A stretch of DNA of 64,000 bases from Saccopteryx bilineata (GCF_036850765.1 NC_089493.1:296252349-296316348), one strand, 5' to 3'; shown: positions 43,226 to 56,408, numbered from the stretch's first letter. Notes: generated by a model not told the origin, from the sequence alone. Numbers and translations are program-made.

Positions 43226-44960
43226 AAACACAGCCTAAAATGGGGCTGTGCCTTTCTGTAATTTGAACAGCTGTTCCTAGGTGAATTGGAAACATGTCCT
43301 TGTCACCACACCACGCGGATAGACCAGTATTCTTTGACCCACTGGTTGTCAAGGTCACAGTCACGGTTTCCAGGAGACAACACACAACAGCCAAACTTGT
43401 TGGCTACATGGTGACTGGTAGAATTAGCTGAATGTGAATTATACCAAAAAAGAAAACCTGAATTTTGGGGGGAAAAAAGTCTTGGCCTCCAAATGGGAAA
43501 CATGAAGTTATCCTACCCAAAGCGTCCATTCACTCTCGGTCACACCTGGGTGTCCTTGGCTGTCAAAGATTCCCAAAAGGTAATGGCCGTAAGCTTGGGC
43601 TCGAAAATTGAAAGTCATTTCCCAGGGGGAAAGTCATTCCCCCCCCCAAATAGTCCCTCAGAAAAAAGACAGCGTGATCTTATGGCTGGGTCTTTACAAG
43701 GTCTCGGCATTAAAAGACAATCTCTGTCGTGAGCCACGCAGGACTGTTGGAAGCAGACTTGGTGCTAATTTGGGATGTTGACAGAGGGCGCCGGTGGGAT
43801 CTGGTGACAGAGAAGGTGAAATTTAACACGAATTCAGTCCTTGTCCTTTGTGACATGAGCTCACGGTGCCAGGGTTGGATGTAGACAAGACCTTGGAAGG
43901 TCATCTTGACAATGGCAATGTAAAGTAACTGTGTGGCTGAATCATGACTCCACCCTTTTCTCAACAACCAACCAACCAACCAACCAGCCAATGACCAGAA
44001 AGGTCAACTGTCCTCATATCCTGAGACTGTGAAGTGCACTTTGAATTTGGGGAAGAAAAACTGACAGTAGCTTCTGAACTGGGTGTGGTGTCAGTGGGCC
44101 CAGGGTCCGAGCCAGTGACCGGGCATTGAGCCCAGTGCCCTCAATCCTTGGTTCCCAGTTTAACTCACCTAGAAAAGTCATGCCCCAGGGGCATCTCAGG
44201 CTGGCCTATGACACTCTTCTCCAGAAGAAGAACTCCTACTCTTTCTGCAGGTATTTTCTTGCAGAAAAAAGACACCTCTCTCTGGGAGGTGTCCTACTCA
44301 CGCTTTCTGGTGTGGCTCCCCCGTCACCCCCTCCGGGAAAGTCCCTGCTTCTGGGAGGTAGTGGCTCCCCCTGGCCTCGGTGTTCCTGCCAAACTCCCCG
44401 AAACGGGCTTCTAGACACCATGGCGTCAGTCACTTGGACGCCTGTAAAAACGTTTGGGGCAGGAACATGGGTCGAGACACGGACGTACACTTAGGCTTTT
44501 CTGTCCCCTGGTCTTGTAAGCCAGACTCTCATTTCCAGGAAACTTCCACGATGCCTGTCGGAGCGGACAAAGTCCCCTAGGGGTTCAGTCATCTTCCCTG
44601 GCCACCGGTGGGTACTCCGGAGCTACCTGGGAGGTGTCCCCAAGTTCAGTTCCTTGGGACCTTCCTGTCCAGGCCCCCGGGGCCTCCAACATTCCTCTAC
44701 CTGGTCCCATGTTCATCCATCAGACATGTGCTGTGTGCCTGCTACATGCTAGCAAGCTACATGCTTGACCCCCAAGAAGTTCCCGGTCTAGAGTCAAGGC
44801 AGGCATTTGAACGAAGAGTGATTATCTCGTGCTGATGAAAAGCCGTCACCAACAGGTGAACACACAAGAGTGAGCGGGTGACTCAGCCTGGCTGGGAAGG
44901 CTTCACGGATACCCGGTAAGGGACACCGGGTGAAATCTTACAGGAGCACGCTCGGGGTTT
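42166..44960. other. Unassigned 2.8-kb stretch
   Basis: No exon is recognised. It holds (TA)n at about 43052-43067, a TTTTC run (43190-43225) and a CCAA run (43970-43986). Open frames are short. Confidence 0.4.
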
Positions 44961-45296
44961 CTATTGGCTGGAGAGGCGGGGTGGGTTTCTATTGGCTGGA
45001 GAGGCGGGGTGGGTTTCTATTGGCTGGAGAGGCGGGGTGGGTTTCTATTGGCTGGAGAGGCGGGGTGGGTTTCTATTGGCTGGAGAGGCGGGGTGGGTTT
45101 CTATTGGCTGGAGAGGCGGGGTGGGTTTCTATTGGCTGGAGAGGCGGGGTGGGTTTCTATTGGCTGGAGAGGCGGGGTGGGTTTCTATTGGCTGGAGAGG
45201 CGGGGTGGGTTTCTATTGGCTGGAGAGGCGGGGTGGGTTTCTATTGGCTGGAGACGCAGGGTGGGTTTCTATTGGCTGGAGATGCGGGTGGGGCGG
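44961..45296 (+). repeat. 28-bp minisatellite with CCAAT and GC-box motifs, 12 units
   Basis: CTATTGGCTGG recurs exactly every 28 bases from 44961 to 45269. Each unit carries ATTGGCT (an inverted CCAAT box, the core bound by NF-Y) and AGGCGGGGTGGG (an Sp1/KLF-like GC box) 18 bases further on. The first ten units are identical and the last two differ (gacgcaggg, gatgcgggt). All three plus-strand frames stay open, giving repetitive 108-194 residue products without a known domain. These motifs match known binding cores; function is inference. Confidence 0.97.
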
Positions 45297-45640
45297 GGCA
45301 TTCCAGGCAAAGGGGTGAAAGAGTCCGGAGAAGAAGGCCCAGCCGCGGTTCCGTGAGGCTGGAGCCGAGGGCGAGGGAGGAGAAGCAGCAGATGACCCAG
45401 GAAACTGGCGATCGCGGATGCCGGGGCACCACTGGCTCTGTGTCCTGGGGTCCCAGTGCTCACCCAGGGCAGGGCTGTGAACTCCAGGCCCACAGCGGCC
45501 AGGCAGACCACTAGATCAGAAAGGGGCAGGTGGGGTTGGAACACCAGGAGTGCAGCCCGTCCGGAGATGGCTGTGCATCCCTCCCGTGCTAGAGCACAGG
45601 CTCTGCATGCCCAAGCGGCCGTTAGAAAATATACACATGG
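45297..45640. other. Unassigned sequence after the 28-bp array
   Basis: GC-rich, with 'gtgaggctggagccgagggcgagggagg' type text. No exon could be identified. Confidence 0.4.
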
Positions 45641-46027
45641 GCCCTGGCCGGTTGGCTCAGTGGTAGAGCATCAGCCCAGCATGTGGATGTCCCGGGTTTG
45701 ATTCCTGATCAGGACACACAGGAGAAGTGCCCATCTGCTTCTCCACCCTTCCCCCTTCTCTCTCCCTCTTTCTCTCTCTCTCCTCCCTTGCAGCCAAGGC
45801 TCGATTGGAGCAAGTTGGCCCCGGCACTGAGGATGGCTCCATGGCCTCCACCTCAGGTGCTAAGAAGACCTTGGTTGCTGAGCAACAGAGCAACACCCAG
45901 AATGAGCATAGCATTGCCCCCTAGTGGGCTGGCTGGGTGGATCCCCATTGAGGTCCATGCAGGAGTCTGTCTCTCTGCCTCCCCTCCTCTCACTAAAATA
46001 AAAAATAAATTAATTAATTTAAAAAAA
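45641..46027 (+). mobile_element. Rhin-1-like SINE, older subtype
   Basis: The A box TGGCTCAGTGG is intact. The B box has decayed to GGTTTGATTCC, and the head's closing half is altered ('tgatcaggacac'). The body has the 'ggtgctaagaagacc' variant. The tail is (AAAT)n. Confidence 0.93.
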
Positions 46028-46264
46028 TCTGGATATCCATTATTTTCATATAAACCCTCCTAAGACGAAAACATTAGAAATGATTTCAAAACCTTACACT
46101 GGCCTAATCAAAACATATCTGATGTCCTCTCAAACCCCGGGCCTCTCGTGTGGCATTTGGGATGCAAAGCTTCAAAAGCAGAAGCTGAGAGTGGACATAG
46201 CTCGTCATCCGTTTCAGAAAGCTGTCCTTACAGGTCTCTCTGTGATGTTTACACCTGGGGGCTG
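46028..46264. other. Unassigned sequence before the composite array
   Basis: Short AT-richer segment with no recognised feature. Confidence 0.4.
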
Positions 46265-48188
46265 GGTGCATCGCATCTGCACACCCTCACTGACACCCAC
46301 ACCCTCACTGACACCACACTCTCACTGTCACCACACCCTCACTGACACCACACCCTCACTGACACCACACTCTCACTGACACCACACCCTCACTGACACC
46401 CACACCCTCACTGACACCACACCCTCACTGACACCACACCCTCACTGACACCACACCCTCACTGACACCCACACCCTCACTGACACCACACCCTCATCCC
46501 CCCAGGCTGTCCCCAGCACACATCTGCACATCCCCACTGACACCACACTCTCACCCCCCAGACTGTCCCCAGCACACATCTGCATACCCCCACTGACACC
46601 ACACTCTCACCCCCCAGACTGTCCCCAGCACACATCTGCACACCCCCACTGACACCACACTCTCACCGCCCCCCCCAGACTGTCCCCAGCACACATCTGC
46701 ACACCCTCACTGACACCACACCCTCATCCCCCCAGGCTGTCCCCAGCACACATCTGCACACCCTCACTGACACCACACCCTCATCCCCCCAGGCTGTCCC
46801 CAGCACACATCTGCACACCTCCACTGACACCACACTCTCACCCCCCAGACTGTCCCCAGCACACATCTGGACACCCTCACTGACACCCACACTCTCACTG
46901 ACACCACACCCTCACTGACACCACACTCTCACTGACACCACACTCTCACTGACACCCACACCCTCACTGACACCCACACCCTCACTGACCCCCCACCCTC
47001 ACTGACACCCACACCCTCACTGACCCCCCACCCTCACTGACACCCACACCCTCACTGACACCACACTCTCACTGTCACCACACCCTCACTGACACCACAC
47101 CCTCACTGACACCACACTCTCACTGACACCACACCCTCACTGACACCACACTCTCACTGACACCACACCCTCACTGACACCACACCCTCACTGACACCAC
47201 ACCCTCACTGACACCCACACCCTCACTGACCCCCCACCCTCACTGACACCACACCCTCACTGACACCACACTCTCACTGACACCACACCCTCACTGACAC
47301 CACACCCTCACTGACACCCACACCCTCACTGACACCACACTCTCACTGACACCACACCCTCACTGACACCCACACCCTCACTGACACCACACTCTCACTG
47401 ACACCACACCCTCACTGACACCCACACCCTCACTGACACCACACTCTCACTGACACCCACACCCTCACTGACACCACACTCTCACTGACACCCACACCCT
47501 CACTGACACCCACACCCTCACTGACACCACACTCTCACTGACACCCACACCCTCACTGACACCACACCCTCACCCCCCCAGGCTGTCCCCAGCACACATC
47601 TGCACACCTCCACTGACACCACACTCTCACCCCCCAGACTGTCCCCAGCACACATCTGCACACTCCCACTGACACCACACTCTCACCGCCCCCCCAGACT
47701 GTCCCCAGCACACATCTGCACACTCCCACTGACACCACACTCTCACCCCCCAGACTGTCCCCAGCACACATCTGCACACCCTCACTGACACCACACCCTC
47801 ATCCCCCCAGGCTGTCCCCAGCACACATCTGCACACCCCCACTGACACCACACTCTCACCCCCCAGACTGTCCCCAGCACACATCTGCACACTCCCACTG
47901 ACACCACACTCTCACCGCCCCCCCAGACTGTCCCCAGCACACATCTGCACACCCTCACTGACACCACACCCTCATCCCCCCAGGCTGTCCCCAGCACACA
48001 TCTGCACATCCCCACTGACACCACACTCTCACCCCCCAGACTGTCCCCAGCACACATCTGCACACCCTCACTGACACCACACCCTCACTGACACCCACAC
48101 CCTCACTGACACCCACACTCTCACTGACACCACACCCTCACTGACACCACACCCTCACTGACACCACACTCTCACCATCCCCCCAGGC
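46265..48188. repeat. Composite 17-bp / 64-bp minisatellite
   Basis: The short unit is 'caccctcactgacacca' (16-18 bases, alternating caccct/cactct and cacca/caccca). A longer unit of about 56-64 bases inserts 'ccccccagactgtccccagcacacatctgcac' between short units. Long units cluster at 46490-46870 and 47570-48060, with pure short units between and after, so there are two domains of each type. The array ends about 95 bases beyond the predicted HS3ST2 poly(A) signal. Confidence 0.98.
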
Positions 48189-48282
48189 TGTCCCCAGCAC
48201 CGGCCCCCAAGGTGCAGGGAAGGCCTGAACCCAGTCCGCCGTGTGGAGAAAAGCCCAGTGCTCAGGACATGAGAGAGCCATA

Positions 48283-48288
48283 TTTATT
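48283..48288 (-). promoter_or_regulatory. Poly(A) signal of the HS3ST2-like gene
   Basis: AATAAA on the minus strand (TTTATT on plus), the only such hexamer I find between the stop codon and the minisatellite. Downstream on the minus strand are CTCTCTC and CTTTTCTCC, compatible with cleavage near 48255-48272. This is prediction only. Confidence 0.55.
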
Positions 48289-49006
48289 TCACATGGACAA
48301 GCATGATTGTGTCGCATGCTGAACGTGAAAGCTCGAGTGAGGCACGTTACCCGTAACAGCAGAATTATGTGCTTTTTTCTTCTCTTTTTGTCCACAGGGA
48401 GCAGAGACAGTCACCCTTCAAGCAGAGCTGAGACCACAGGCTTAGAAAGCTCTGGGCGATTCCATCGCCAAAGGACTTGTCTCTGAGGAGTGGCCCGGGG
48501 GTGGCGGGGGTGGGGTGGGAGGGGCCGCTGCTTCCGCTCTGCCTGTCGTGGTGAGGATGAGGATGGTCTCCCATGCCACCACCCAGGGCGGCTCAGCAGG
48601 GGTCAGCTCGGAGGAGAAGTCCCGGACACGCGGGTATGACCACGCTCACGCTTGGGTGGACAGTGACAGGGACAGCGGCACCGTCCCCACTCAGAACAGC
48701 TGTCATAACCGGGAGGCCATTCTTCCTAAAGCAGTTTCCCCGTGCAGCTTCCCGGCCACAGGGGAACGGTCTGGAATCGACAGGAAGCAGGTGGACTTTG
48801 CCCGGACGGACCGACCGGGAAGAGAGCTGGAGGCGGGGACGCTGTGGTCTCCTGGCCTTTGGCTGGGCTTCGGGGTTCCAGGGTGGTGGGACCCAAGAGG
48901 GGACAGGGGGCTGGAGCCCCCCGGGCGGGGGTGAGGGGGTGACAGGCTCCCGGAACAAACCTCACGGGGCGGGAGAGAGACCCACAGGGGGCCCGGCGGG
49001 CGGGGC
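48289..49006 (-). other. HS3ST2: Predicted 3' UTR of the HS3ST2-like gene
   Basis: About 720 bases between the stop codon and the AATAAA, free of SINEs and minisatellites, in contrast to both sides. The part closest to the poly(A) signal is AT-richer. Length and end are inferred from the single signal. Confidence 0.55.
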
Positions 49007-50365
<1,359 letters not shown>

Positions 50366-51004
50366 AGGGTCCCACTATGTCTCCTGCTGCTGCTGGTGGT
50401 GTTTAGTCTTTAACAGCTCTGCTCTAAGACAGGACATGCCTATCAGGATGGGTGAAAGCAGGAGGGAACAGCCCCTGAAGACACCCAGGCAGATCTGCGT
50501 GCGCTCAGAGGGACTCCCAAGGTCACTCCAAGACCAAGCGCTGACGTGACAGGAGGCAAGACAGAGCCCCTTCGCCGGATCTCCCGGAGGCACCGAGAAA
50601 GGCAGAAACAAACCCCCTCTCGGAGGGTACTGAGAAACAACACCTAAACAACGAACGCCGGGGCTTCTGGGAGGGGTCAGAGCAGGGGCGGTGGTAGGAG
50701 GTCAGGGGTGAATGACCATGACTTCTGTGACATCGTTTTTCTTACGCCGCTTGAAACTGTTAACGCGGTTAGGACACGGTGAAAAGATACCAACGAAGGC
50801 GCTGAATAGCGTTCTGGCCAAAGAGTTTTCTCCAAATACTGTACATGAGAAAATCTGTTTGGTTTTTTTGGGGGGTGGGGGGGAAGGCTCATTTTATAGG
50901 AATATCCAGTGTTGCAGAACTGAGTTCCAACCCCTGCGCTGCGCACCTGAAACTCATGTAAAATCACGTGGAATGTCGGTGGCAAGGGGAAAAGTGAACA
51001 AAGC
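50366..51004. other. Unassigned intronic sequence
   Basis: Nothing recognisable except a G-run (50868-50883). Possibly a decayed L1 3' end near 50720-50970 ('ggacacggtgaaaag...'), but too weak to call. Confidence 0.35.
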
Positions 51005-51112
51005 GAAGGTATCGGTATCCTCTCATCATGGAATTAACCGGAAGGTATCGGTATCCTCTCATCATGGAATTAACCGGAAGGTATCGGTATCCTGTCATCG
51101 TGGAATTAACTG
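51005..51112. repeat. 36-bp tandem repeat, three units
   Basis: Units at 51005-51040, 51041-51076 and 51077-51112 begin GAAGGTATCGGTATCC. The first two are identical and the third has three substitutions. Confidence 0.95.
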
Positions 51113-51261
51113 GTCACACGGCAGGAATTCTCAGCTCAGCACTACCCCCCCCCCCACACACACACACAATGTCTCTTCCTGCTGATACAGACTTGGAGCC
51201 CAGGGTCAAGCCAGTGCGCCCTGAGCAGAAGCCAGGCCTCGCAACCTCTCACTTCCTTATG

Positions 51262-51466
51262 TTTTAGTTTTTGTTTACTTCTTGTGGGAGGGACAGAGAG
51301 GGACAGACAGACAGGAAGGGAGAGAGATGAGCAGCATCCACTCTTCTCTGCGGCTCCTCCGTCTCCTCAGTTGTTCGTTGCAGGCCGGGGACCTCGGGGA
51401 TTCGAACCCGGGTCCTCCGCATCCCAGTCCGACGCTCTATCCACGGTGCCACCGCCCGGTCAGGCG
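51262..51466 (-). mobile_element. Short bat tRNA-derived SINE
   Basis: Carries 'gacagacaggaagggagagagatgagcagcatcca' and the complement of a B box ('ggattcgaacccggg'), ending 'gtgccaccgcccggtcaggc'. The middle repeats of the long type are absent, so it is an internally deleted or distinct subtype. No clear target duplication. Confidence 0.88.
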
Positions 51467-51648
51467 TTCCCGTCCTTGTTAATTCCCTGGCTCTGCAGGA
51501 GATTCTCAGGGGCGACGTGGAAGCCCCTTCCCAGCTGTGTCTCTTTCAGACCTTGATGGAGGGGAACACCCCTGGCTCCGGGTCACGGCTTCTTTCTGAA
51601 GGTCATGTTTTACTTTAAAGTAGTTTATTATTATTATTAATTATTTTT

Positions 51649-52048
51649 ATTTATTTATTTATTTATTTATATTTTTCTGAAGCTGGAAACGGGGAGAGAC
51701 AGTCAGACAGACTCCCGCATGCGCCCGACTGGGATCCACCTGGCACGCCCACCAGGGACGACGCTTTGCCCACCAGGGGGTGATGCTCTGCCCCTGGGGG
51801 GGGGTCGCTCTGCTGTGACCAGAGCCACTCTAGCGCCTGAGGCAGAGGCCAAGGAGCCATCCCCAGCGCCCGGGCCAACTTTGCTCCGATGGAGCCTTGG
51901 CTGCGGGAGGGGAAGAGAGAGACAGAGAGGAAAGAGGGGGGGTGGAGAAGCAAATGGGCGCTTCTCCTGTGTGCCCTGCCCGGGAATCCAACCCAGGTCC
52001 CCAGCACGCCAGGCCGATGCTCTACCGCTGAGCCAACCGTCCAGGGCC
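51649..52048 (-). mobile_element. Rhin-1-like SINE with TTTA tail
   Basis: Perfect 13-base duplication ATTAATTATTTTT (51636-51648 and 52049-52061). The plus strand begins with (TTTA)n in place of a plain T-run. The B box complement carries one change (GGAATCCAACC). Confidence 0.96.
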
Positions 52049-52061
52049 ATTAATTATTTTT

Positions 52062-52215
52062 TAATGCTGGCCACCCATTAGACCACCCAAGGAATTTTAA
52101 AACATACAGATATCTGGGCCCCATCCTGGACCAACTGATTGAAACTATTTGGGGTTGGGTACTTTTTTAAATCTCCTCATGTGATTCCAATTGAAGGCAG
52201 TTGAGAACCACCGAT
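52062..52215. mobile_element. MER5A-like hAT remnant
   Basis: 'aattttaaaacatacagatatctgggccccatcctggacc' and 'tttaaatctcctcatgtgattccaattgaaggcagttgagaaccac' match the order of a MER5A element. Ancient. Confidence 0.65.
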
Positions 52216-53077
52216 AGAAGGTTCTGCCTCCTAACCCTACGATAGAGCAACCCCCCAAAGCATTCGTCCTCACGTTCCTGGGGAGCCCGGACCCCTGGTT
52301 CCCAGTCGTCTTCATCTCGGATCCTGCCATCATGCCTCTCCGGTCCCCTGGCCTCACCCGGGGCGCCCGCGTCAAACCCACCTCTGTCTGTGCCTCTCCT
52401 TAACCTGGCCGGCCGCACTGGGCTGTTCAGTGTCCCCCCAGTTTGCTTGTATGTTGTGTGTTTTGGGTGAAGCCCTCTGCAGCCGGTCAGGGGAAGTTCC
52501 TCCCCGGCTCTTAGCTTATTACCACCTCCGCCAGGGAGCCTTCCCTGGTTGTCCCAGTTTGTAGGAAAATGGCAGAGAGATTCAACTGCAGTCTTGAGAC
52601 GAGTCTTGGGTGCGGACTTCTGAACGCCAAGTCCTGCGGGGGCGGAACGCTGCCCCCACCAGCGCTACGAGGATTGTTTAGGAAGCAGCTGATCCCTGTA
52701 GCCATTTTCCCACGTGCCTGGGGGGTATGGGGGAGGGGAGGGTCAGCTTTCTCTGCACCTGAATCCACTGTGGACTAACGTGACCAGGGCTCTGCTAATC
52801 TGCTTGATGAGCCAAGAGACCAATAAACACGATGAGGCTGCAGAGATCTGGGTTCTGGGTCCTAGAGGCCGGGAGTCCCCTGGACCCACTTTTCTCTGCT
52901 GTGTTTTGTGTGTGTTGTTTCTGACGTCCAGCGGCGCCGTCCTCTCGGGCACACTCACGGCGGAGCCGGTCTCGGCACTAGTTATTACCCCCTCCCCAGA
53001 AGAGCAAGGCCTTTGCCCCCCCCCCCCGTGAAGCTGCCGTTTTCCATACATTCGCTGCATTGATTGTCACCCTAGAG
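52216..53077. other. Unassigned intronic sequence
   Basis: No exon or repeat is recognised apart from a C-run at about 53016-53026. Confidence 0.4.
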
Positions 53078-53814
53078 CAGGGGTCCCCAAACTTTTTACA
53101 CAGGGGGCCAGTTCACTGTCCCTCAGACCATTGGAGGGCCGGACTAAAAAAAAAAACTATGAACAAATCACTATGCACACTGCATATATCTTATTTTAAA
53201 GTAAAAAAAAACCAAAATGGGAATGAATACAATATTTAAAATAAAGAACAAGTACATTTAAATCAACAAACTGACCAGTATTTCAATGGGAACTATGCTC
53301 CTCTCACTGACCACCAATGAAAGAGGTGCCCCTTGGCCCTGGCCGGTTGGCTCAGTGGTAGAGCATCGGCCTGGTTTGTGGAAGTCCCCGGTTCGATTCC
53401 CGGCCAGGGCACACAGGAGAAGCGCCCATCTGCTTCTCCACCCCTCCCCCTCTCCTTCCTCTCTGTCTCTCTCTTCCCCTCCCGCAGCCAAGGCTCCATT
53501 GGAGCAAAGTTGGCCCGGGCGCTGGGGATGGCTCCGTGGCCTCTGCCCCAGGCGCTAGAGTGGCTCTGGTTGCAACAGAGCAACACCCCAGATGGGCAGA
53601 GCATCGCCCCCTGGTGGGCGTGCCAGGTGGATCCGGGTCGGGCACATGCGGGAGTCTGTCTGACTGCCTCCCCGTTTCCAGCTTCAGAAAAATGCAGAAA
53701 AGGAAAAAAAAGAAAAAAAAAAAAAGAGGTGCCCCTTCCGGAAGTGCGGCGGGGCCGGATAAATGGCCTCAGGGGGCCGCATGCGGCCCATGGGCCGTAG
53801 TTTGGGGACCCCTG
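53078..53814. mobile_element. Non-autonomous hAT element with nested SINE
   Basis: The left end CAGGGGTCCCCAAACTTTTT pairs with the right end TTTGGGGACCCCTG. The interior has 'gggccagttcactgtccctcagacc' and 'gaagtgcggcggggccgg'. It resembles the OposCharlie-like hAT group known to have spread among vertebrates. Flanks CCCTAGAG and ACCTACGG share the central TA and agree at 5 of 8 bases. A Rhin-1-like SINE interrupts it; without that, it is about 335 bases and has no transposase. Confidence 0.86.
53335..53722 (+). mobile_element. Rhin-1-like SINE nested in hAT, young copy
   Basis: Perfect 15-base duplication AAAGAGGTGCCCCTT (53320-53334 and 53723-53737). A box and B box are both intact and the body is near consensus. 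This dates the hAT insertion as older than the SINE's activity. Confidence 0.97.
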
Positions 53815-54539
53815 ACCTACGGCATGCCAGGGACAGAACGGTCGGCAAGGCACTGACAGCCGATAAACCACAAGCGTGAGTGGGTCCCCTTTTCCTGTGT
53901 GAGGAGCCGCACCTGAACCCTGCTTCCCCCGAGGGCTGGTGGCTTCCCTCTTCCGGCCGTCAGAGCTCTGTCGAAACCCACTTTCTGGGAGGTCCCCAAG
54001 GTCCCGGGTGCCAGGAGGAAGCTGGCTTTTCCAGAGAACTCCCAGAGAGAGCGGCACCTAACCACCCCCCCCCCGCCCCTGGTGTCCCCGTCATTGGGTC
54101 ACCCCCCTCCCCCGCACCTGGTGTCCCCATCATTGGGTCACCCCCCCCCCCCCCGCCGCCTGTCAGGGCTGCTGTCGGCCCTGTTGCGTCAGAAGGGAGT
54201 TGAGGGAGGTGTGAGGGCTGCGTCCCTTGGCTGGAGTGTCACCGCCATCTGTCCAGGCCCTGGCCCGTCCCTCGGGGAGATGGTGAGAGGCGGCGTAAGC
54301 CTGTGCCCGGCTCTTCTGCGGAGACCCCTGGCTTGCCAGTTCCCTCCGGAAACACCTGTTTCTTTCTCCCGCACCTCGTCTATGACGGGATTCGTCCCGG
54401 GTCCTGTCTCGTGACAGGTGGACACTAGAAAGGGGTCCTCCTCGCATGGCATAGCCGCACAGAGACTGCCGGGGCATGTGGCCTGCTGGCCTGAGCCAAC
54501 GGCCTCCGGTTCCTCCACGCTGGCACAAACGGCCGCAGT
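53815..54539. other. Unassigned intronic sequence with a 43-bp duplication
   Basis: Around 54076-54148 the segment 'cctggtgtccccgtcattgggtcacccccc' is repeated with one change (gtcatt/atcatt) and C-runs between. The rest is unrecognised. Confidence 0.5.
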
Positions 54540-54945
54540 CCCTCCTTTTCTTCGGCTGAGTGAAATAAGCCAGGCGCAGAAAGACACGCTATAGGACCTC
54601 AGTGACGTGGGGACGCTCTGTGTCGAGCTCGGAGCCAGGGATCAGAATGGCGGCTCCCAGGGGCCGAGGTGTGTGTGTGTGGGGGGGGGGGGCGGGACGG
54701 GACAGGGAGGTGCTGGCCCAAGGGCACGGCCAAGGGCACGGCTTTTCAGTTACACAAGGAATCATACGCCCGGGGTCTCCTGTCCAGAATGAGTGGCCGT
54801 CGTTAAGCATGCTGGATTGGATCCTTGGGAGTTGCTAAGAGACGCGGTCCGATGCGAGGTGAGGTGATGAATGCATTAACTGACTGGATCGTGGTGATCG
54901 GGTCGTGAGGGGCAGGATAGTGTCACATCAGGGTGTGTGTAACTC
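54540..54945 (+). mobile_element. L1 3' UTR remnant
   Basis: 'gctgagtgaaataagccaggcgcagaaagac', 'agaatggcggctcccaggggc' and 'gatgaatgcattaactgactggatcgtggtgatc' follow the order of an old L1 3' UTR. Confidence 0.72.
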
Positions 54946-54984
54946 TAAAAACATGACACTCAGCGTGGGGCAGCCACCCACACG

Positions 54985-55245
54985 GTCTGCTGTGGACTGA
55001 ACGCTTGCCTTCCTCTGCAGGCCCGCACGGCGATGCCCCAGCCCCCCGAGTGGTGGTATTAGGAGGGGTCCTGGGGGTGCAGCCCTCCAGAATGGGGCTT
55101 GGTGCCCTGGGAAGGAGAGACACGAGAGAAGTGACCTCTCCCCTCTGCCGTGCGAGAGCCGGTGAGAAAGCAGCTGTCGGCAAACCAGGGAGAGAGGTCT
55201 CACCAGGAACCACACCGGCCAGAGTTTTGATCTTGGAAAAGAAGG
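54985..55245 (+). mobile_element. MLT1-type MaLR LTR fragment
   Basis: 'ggactgaacgcttgcc', 'tggtggtattaggaggggtcc', 'gagaaagcagctgtcggcaaaccagggagagaggtctcaccagg' and 'ttttgatcttgg' follow an MLT1 LTR in order. The 3' end is missing. Confidence 0.75.
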
Positions 55246-55314
55246 GCACGAAAGAAAAAAAAGGCAAAAACCACAGTTCAAGTGTGGAAATGTGAATATT
55301 AAAAACCAATGGAG

Positions 55315-55691
55315 GCCCTGGCCGGTTGGCTCAGCGGTAGAGCGTCGGCCTGGCGTGCGGAGGACCCGGGTTCGATTCCCGGCCAGGGCACACAGGAGAA
55401 GCGCCCATTTGCTTCTCCACCCCTCCGCCACGCTTTCCTCTCTGTCTCTCTCTTCCCCTCCCGCAGCCAGGGCTCCATTGGAGCAAAGATGGCCCGGGCG
55501 CTGAGGATGGCTCCTTGGCCTCTGCCCCAGGCGCTAGAGTGGCTCTGGTCGCAACATGGCGACGCCCAGGATGGGCAGAGCATCGCCCCATGGTGGGCGT
55601 GCCGGGTGGATCCCGGTCGGGCGCATGCGGGAGTCTGTCTGACTGTCTCTCCCTGTTTCCAGCTTCAGAAAAAAACAAAAACAAAAACAAA
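55315..55691 (+). mobile_element. Rhin-1-like SINE, young copy
   Basis: Perfect 14-base duplication AAAAACCAATGGAG (55301-55314 and 55692-55705). A near-complete A box (TGGCTCAGCGG) and intact B box. The tail is (AAAAAC)n. Confidence 0.97.
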
Positions 55692-55705
55692 AAAAACCAA
55701 TGGAG

Positions 55706-56300
55706 ACGGGCCCAATGCCACATTTTAGAAGGACCCCAAGAAAGATTTCTCATATCTGTGTTTGCAAGACCACCCAGCACCTGGGGACAGAAACGTGTCC
55801 TAGGAAAACGGAGCGGTTCGGTGACATCAGGAAGACGCCGGTCTAAAGAGAGCCGGAGCCATGACACTTAACACCAGAAGACACAGAGAGGATTCAGGAG
55901 AAAAGACATTCCGTGGGACAAAGTGCGCCGTTTGATACTGGTCGAGGCCCAATGCACAGCAGTGCCCGTGAGTAACAGTGTATCTCGGCTCCGCTGGGGT
56001 CCCAGTTGACGGATAAACGGTAGACAAAGTGTCCAGCGAAGAGCGTGAAGAGCGGGTGGCCAGCGACAAAGGAAGACGTATTTTGGGGAGAAGGGAGGGT
56101 GTGTCACTAAGGAGAAGAAAGTGGATTCTTGCCACAGGATCTTCCGGTCACCCTGGACCTGGAGGCAGCAGAACCCCGGGAGGGGTGAGAGGTGCAGGCA
56201 GAGGTCCAGTCCGTGTCAGAGGTCAGGAGAAAGAGCGCTGAGATTGTGGAGCTGCCCCGCCGGACAGCCGGGTCACCACCCTGCTCCCTCCCATCTGGGC
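55706..56300. other. Unassigned intronic sequence
   Basis: No recognised feature. It leads into the GAG tract. Confidence 0.4.
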
Positions 56301-56373
56301 AGAGGAAGAGGAGGAGGAGGAGGAGAAGGAAGAGGAGGAGGAGGAGGAAGAGGAGGAGGAGGAGAAGGAGGAG

Positions 56374-56408
<35 letters not shown>

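Noticed and set aside
50375..53060. First coding exon of the HS3ST2-like gene nearby
   Set aside because: I looked through the open frames from 50 kb to the right edge for the cofactor loop and the membrane anchor of the N-terminal half and saw none.
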